Below, one piece after another: positions 60,896 through 64,000 of a stretch of DNA of 64,000 nucleotides; position 1 is the first letter of the stretch, and each line of letters opens with the position of its first letter. Location: contig CALLZY010000214.1 of NCBI GenBank assembly GCA_937858715.1, positions 1 through 64,000 of the forward strand. The letters run 5' to 3'. The position numbers were made by a program, and so were the translations under genes. The notes below the pieces were generated by a model that did not search any database, was not told the DNA's origin, and saw only the letters and a list, made by a program, of their open reading frames with translations. The DNA is from an uncultured Chitinophagaceae bacterium (GTDB lineage Bacteria; Bacteroidota; Bacteroidia; Chitinophagales; Chitinophagaceae).

Positions 60896-61459
60896 ATGAA
60901 AAAAATCATTCTGTTTACATCTTTTCTTATTGGTGGCAGCATTATCGCATCCGATCTGCATTATACAGAGCGGGGCAAGTCCCAGAAACGTTTTTCCTGG
61001 AACAGCACCGGTCCTGTGGGACAGGTTTCCATTATTATTGACAAATCTGACTATGAGTTAAATGTATATGATGAAAAGGGTTGGTATGCCACCTATCCTG
61101 TTGTTTTTGGCAATAACAGCCTCGCCGATAAAAGGATGGAAGGCGATAAGAACACACCAGAAGGCTCTTTTAAGATACTTAACAAACGGGTGCATGATAA
61201 ATGGTGCCGTTTCCTGTCAATAGATTACCCCAACGAAGAAAGCAGGCAAAAATTTAACCAGCGAAAACAAAGGGGAGAAATCCCGGCAAATGCCCGCATC
61301 GGCGGTGGCATAGGTATTCATGGTACCTGGCCGCATGAAGATTTTGTAGTTGACCGCTATAAAAACTGGACACTGGGCTGCATATCGATGAAAAACGATG
61401 ATGTAACGGAACTGTACGGATATGCAGGAAGTGGCACCAGGGTTACGATCCGCAAATAA
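60896..61459 (+). CDS. L,D-transpeptidase (YkuD/ErfK family), exported
   Basis: 187 aa with a short N-terminal signal (MKKIILFTSFLIGGSIIAS). The YkuD domain has VSIIIDKSDYELNVYDEKGW, MEGDKNTPEGSFKI, GGGIGIHGTWPHEDF and the catalytic motif NWTLGCISM with the essential Cys. It should form 3-3 or lipoprotein-type crosslinks in peptidoglycan at the periplasmic face. It ends exactly against the stop of the convergent hydrolase. Confidence 0.9.
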   Translation: MKKIILFTSFLIGGSIIASDLHYTERGKSQKRFSWNSTGPVGQVSIIIDKSDYELNVYDEKGWYATYPVVFGNNSLADKRMEGDKNTPEGSFKILNKRVHDKWCRFLSIDYPNEESRQKFNQRKQRGEIPANARIGGGIGIHGTWPHEDFVVDRYKNWTLGCISMKNDDVTELYGYAGSGTRVTIRK

Positions 61460-62437
61460 TTATCTGGTATTCCTTTTCAAAAAAGACTCAACTTCTGTCC
61501 GCCACAAAGAAGTATTCTTTCGTAATAAAGATTCATGACCAGCGTTTTCATAAATCACCATTTTTTTATCCGTGGCCGCAAGATTGCGAAACACATTTTC
61601 AACCTCAGGTTTTGTAACATATGTATCGTCCGCTCCCCACTGCAGCAACACCGGGCAGGTTACATTCTTTGCATACCTGGCTGTCCGGAGTTTATACCCA
61701 TTAAAACCTCTCTCCACGCCAATCCAGAACGTAACAAGAAACCCAAATGGCTCACCGGGGAAGCCGAGTGTCCGGGCCCGGCCTTCGAGATGTTCTTGTA
61801 AAGACCCAAAAGGCATTTCCATTATTAATCCTGCCGGGGTCAAACCATAATCGCTTACGGCTTTGCAAATGGTTACTGCCCCCATTGAAAGGCCCCATAA
61901 AAAAATCTGTTTTTCTCCTTTGCTTGCCACATAATCATAAGCCAGTTTTACATCCTCAGATTCTCTTACTCCAATAGTGGTAACATTACCTTCGCTTAGT
62001 CCATGCGACCTGAAATCAACAAGAAAGACATTATAGCCTAAAAAACGAAATTCATTCGCCTCTTCAATGGCAGAAGCTTTGTTAGAAGTAACTCCGTGAA
62101 ATAAAATGACAGTGCCTTTGGCAACTGAATCGGTTTTGCTATACCATCCGTCAATCAGCACTCCATTTTTCGTCTTTAGTTTTACTGTGTCAAAAGGAAA
62201 AGAAGGTATCCAGCTAACCGGCAACTTATATAACCTGGGGCCAACAAAGATTTTCCATGTTTTTTTAAAGATATTTCTGCTGCCTGTTTCAACTGGTGGA
62301 GGGCCTTCCCGCAAGTAAGTCAGCTTCCGGGCATAAAATGCAGCACTGATATTAATCAGCACAAACTGCACCAACAGTATCCATAATACCAATCGGACGG
62401 TGCGCCGGATTTTTTTCTTCTGTGGCTTTATTTGCAT
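61460..62437 (-). CDS. Membrane-anchored alpha/beta hydrolase
   Basis: 325 aa. A basic start and one hydrophobic helix (VRLVLWILLVQFVLINISAA, about 14-33) anchor it. The hydrolase fold has FHGVTSNKAS, VFLVDFRSHGLSEG, the nucleophile elbow LWGLSMGAV and the late acid/His residues in WGADDTYV and ENAGHESL. The substrate is unknown; relatives include esterases and acyl-hydrolases. It shares a stop-to-stop border with the L,D-transpeptidase gene. Confidence 0.88.
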   Translation of the reverse strand: MQIKPQKKKIRRTVRLVLWILLVQFVLINISAAFYARKLTYLREGPPPVETGSRNIFKKTWKIFVGPRLYKLPVSWIPSFPFDTVKLKTKNGVLIDGWYSKTDSVAKGTVILFHGVTSNKASAIEEANEFRFLGYNVFLVDFRSHGLSEGNVTTIGVRESEDVKLAYDYVASKGEKQIFLWGLSMGAVTICKAVSDYGLTPAGLIMEMPFGSLQEHLEGRARTLGFPGEPFGFLVTFWIGVERGFNGYKLRTARYAKNVTCPVLLQWGADDTYVTKPEVENVFRNLAATDKKMVIYENAGHESLLRKNTSLWRTEVESFLKRNTR

Positions 62438-62527
62438 AAGATATTGCCTGATATTAGACTATCGCCAAAAATATACTTTAGGCTCCATTCTTACTATTAT
62501 TCAGGCAATTTTTTATAGTACTCAAAA

Positions 62528-62554
62528 AGAAACAGCCCTTTCGGGCCGGTTTCT
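62528..62554 (-). terminator. Hairpin terminator at the acs stop codon
   Basis: On the minus strand AGAAAC-C-GGCCC-GAAA-GGGC-TGTTTCT forms a stem with one mismatch, followed by TTTTTGAG. It begins within the TAG stop of acs. Confidence 0.75.
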
Positions 62555-64000
62555 ATAGTCTTCCATTTTTTATTTCTTCCACAATTCCGGGGTCAAGCAG
62601 GGTTGTTGTATCGCCCAGGTTTGATGTGTCGCCTTCAGCCATTTTCCGCAGAATGCGGCGCATGATTTTTCCACTCCGTGTTTTAGGAAGGCCCGTCACA
62701 AACTGAATCTTGTCTGGTTTTGCTATCGGGCCAATTATTCTGGTAACCGTTTGCAAAATATCCTGACGGGTCAGGTTTTCATCGCTGTGCAAATGTTCAA
62801 AAATCACAAAGGCGTACACTCCTTGTCCTTTAATGTCATGCGGATAACCAACCACGGCACTTTCCACAACACCGGCATGCATATTAATGGCATTCTCCAC
62901 CTCAGCAGTGCCCAACCGGTGACCACTTACATTCAGCACATCATCCACCCTTCCGGTAATCCTGTAATTTCCTTCTTCATCCTTCATTGCACCATCACCG
63001 GTAAAATAAAGGTTTTCGTAAGCAGAGAAATAGTTGGTGCGGCACCGCTCATGATCACCATAAGTGGTTCGTATTGTTGAAGGCCACGGAGCTTTTATGC
63101 AAAGGTTGCCTTTAATAAGGCCATTTTCATCCTTCTCAGTGATTTCCTTTCCGTTTTCGTCAACCAGTATGGGCTGCACACCCGGCATAGGTAATGATGC
63201 CCAGCTCGGGATAGCAGGAGTTACACCGGCAAGATTTGAAATCAATACACCACCTGTTTCTGTTTGCCACCAGGTATCAACAATTGGACATTTATTTTTT
63301 CCGATATTATCATCATACCAGTGCCATGCCTCTTCATTAATCGGCTCGCCCACCGTACCAAGAATTCGTAATGAAGATAAATCTTTACCCCTTATCGGAT
63401 CAAGGCCAAAACCCATCAGACTTCTTATGGCTGTAGGTGCAGTATAAAGAATATTTACTTTGTGTTTATCTACAATATCCCAAAACCTGCCTGCATCGGG
63501 CCAGGTAGGTATGCCTTCAAACATTAGCGATGTGCCACCAGCACTTAGAGGTCCATAAATGATGTAGCTGTGCCCGGTAATCCAGCCAATATCAGCAGTA
63601 CAAAAATGCACATCACCCGGCTGATATTGAAAGGTATTTACAAATGTGTAATTAGTCCACACCATATACCCCGCTGAACTGTGAACCACACCTTTTGGCT
63701 TTCCTGTACTGCCCGAAGTATATAAGATGAATAACGGATCCTCAGCATCCATTTCCTCAGCAGGAAAATACACTTTACCGTCTTTCTCTACCTGGTGTTC
63801 TGCATGTTCCATTTCATCTTCCCACCATACATCACGGCCTTTAAGCATTGATACCGGAGTTCTGGTCCTGGTATAAACAATAACTTTTTTAACCGAGCGG
63901 TTACCAATCAGCGCATCGTCAATTATACTTTTCAGCGGAATATCTTTATTGCCCCTGAATGCACCATCGCAGGTAATTATAAACTCAGCATTTGCATCAT
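62553..64000 (-). CDS. acs: Acetyl-CoA synthetase, C-terminal part (5' end outside window)
   Basis: The frame continues past the Met at 63848 to the window edge; the extra part reads DANAEFIITCDGAFRGNKDI and VKKVIVYTRTRTPV, which are Acs sequence, so this is one gene of which about 482 codons are visible. ANL-family motifs: FILYTSGSTGKPKGVVHSSA, TADIGWITGHSYI, WWQTETGGVLIS and YFTGDGAMKDEEGNYRITGR. The acetylatable Lys is in PKTRSGKIMRRILRKMA. It activates acetate to acetyl-CoA with ATP and CoA in the cytoplasm. Confidence 0.95.
   Translation of the reverse strand, partial: DANAEFIITCDGAFRGNKDIPLKSIIDDALIGNRSVKKVIVYTRTRTPVSMLKGRDVWWEDEMEHAEHQVEKDGKVYFPAEEMDAEDPLFILYTSGSTGKPKGVVHSSAGYMVWTNYTFVNTFQYQPGDVHFCTADIGWITGHSYIIYGPLSAGGTSLMFEGIPTWPDAGRFWDIVDKHKVNILYTAPTAIRSLMGFGLDPIRGKDLSSLRILGTVGEPINEEAWHWYDDNIGKNKCPIVDTWWQTETGGVLISNLAGVTPAIPSWASLPMPGVQPILVDENGKEITEKDENGLIKGNLCIKAPWPSTIRTTYGDHERCRTNYFSAYENLYFTGDGAMKDEEGNYRITGRVDDVLNVSGHRLGTAEVENAINMHAGVVESAVVGYPHDIKGQGVYAFVIFEHLHSDENLTRQDILQTVTRIIGPIAKPDKIQFVTGLPKTRSGKIMRRILRKMAEGDTSNLGDTTTLLDPGIVEEIKNGRL

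Noticed and set aside
1..64000. tRNA, rRNA, riboswitch or CRISPR elements
   Set aside because: I found no sequence with convincing tRNA arms, rRNA segments, regular spacer arrays or known riboswitch cores; no cobalamin riboswitch was recognised before icmF.

Overview
The window looks like chromosomal DNA of a Bacteroidota bacterium, most likely Chitinophagaceae-like (my inference). Evidence: a type IX secretion sorting domain, a DUF5916 outer-membrane protein, the long (666 aa) IspG, fused isobutyryl-CoA mutase IcmF, WG-repeat and Bat proteins, many SPII lipoproteins, mostly poor Shine-Dalgarno sites, and repeated matches to the Bacteroidota -7 promoter element TAnnTTTG. I saw no tRNA, rRNA, CRISPR array, transposase or integrase gene.

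Layout. 1-5.1 kb: 5' part of atpB, an ABC exporter, a DUF72 protein and a sulfatase. 5.1-7.2 kb: a small cassette (two lipoproteins facing away from an XRE regulator) bounded by a 159-bp direct repeat of the sulfatase 3' end. 7.3-13 kb: S8 peptidase, peptidoglycan amidase, RhlE helicase, WG-repeat protein, small secreted protein. 13-19 kb: IcmF, then an AmgK-like kinase fused to a RapZ C-terminal domain, followed by a MurU-like nucleotidyltransferase. 19-32 kb: M1 peptidase, a giant T9SS Ig-repeat protein, RidA, a truncated 3-hydroxyacyl-CoA dehydrogenase, TsaB, an ArsR/rhodanese pair and a DUF5916 protein. 32-40 kb, minus strand: class D beta-lactamase, a BatB-BatC fusion, IspG, YhhN, NadB and an LpxL-type acyltransferase. 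40-45.4 kb: small lipoproteins, glutamine synthetase, a degenerate GIY-YIG protein and Kbl.

45.9-55.9 kb is a same-strand phosphate-related region: DUF47/PhoU-like protein, a PiT transporter fused to a LuxR-type DNA-binding domain, a porin O/P protein, a lamin-tail lipoprotein, two CYTH or CYTH-like proteins, an SdiA-regulated/phytase-esterase-like lipoprotein, an SLC13 transporter, a two-helix membrane protein of unknown function and a 58-aa secreted peptide. 56-58.6 kb: an ECF sigma factor, a duplicated-domain anti-sigma-like protein and an outer-membrane barrel protein. 58.7-60.7 kb: a second cassette with the same layout as the first (two exported proteins diverging from a small XRE regulator). 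The window ends with an L,D-transpeptidase, an alpha/beta hydrolase and most of acetyl-CoA synthetase.

The best candidates for something undescribed are the pair of XRE/exported-protein cassettes, each lying just downstream of a plus-strand gene, one of them with a perfect duplication of the host gene's 3' end. Next are the PiT-LuxR fusion within its phosphate/triphosphate neighbourhood, the kinase-RapZ fusion next to a MurU-like enzyme, and short palindromic repeats placed in frame inside coding genes.
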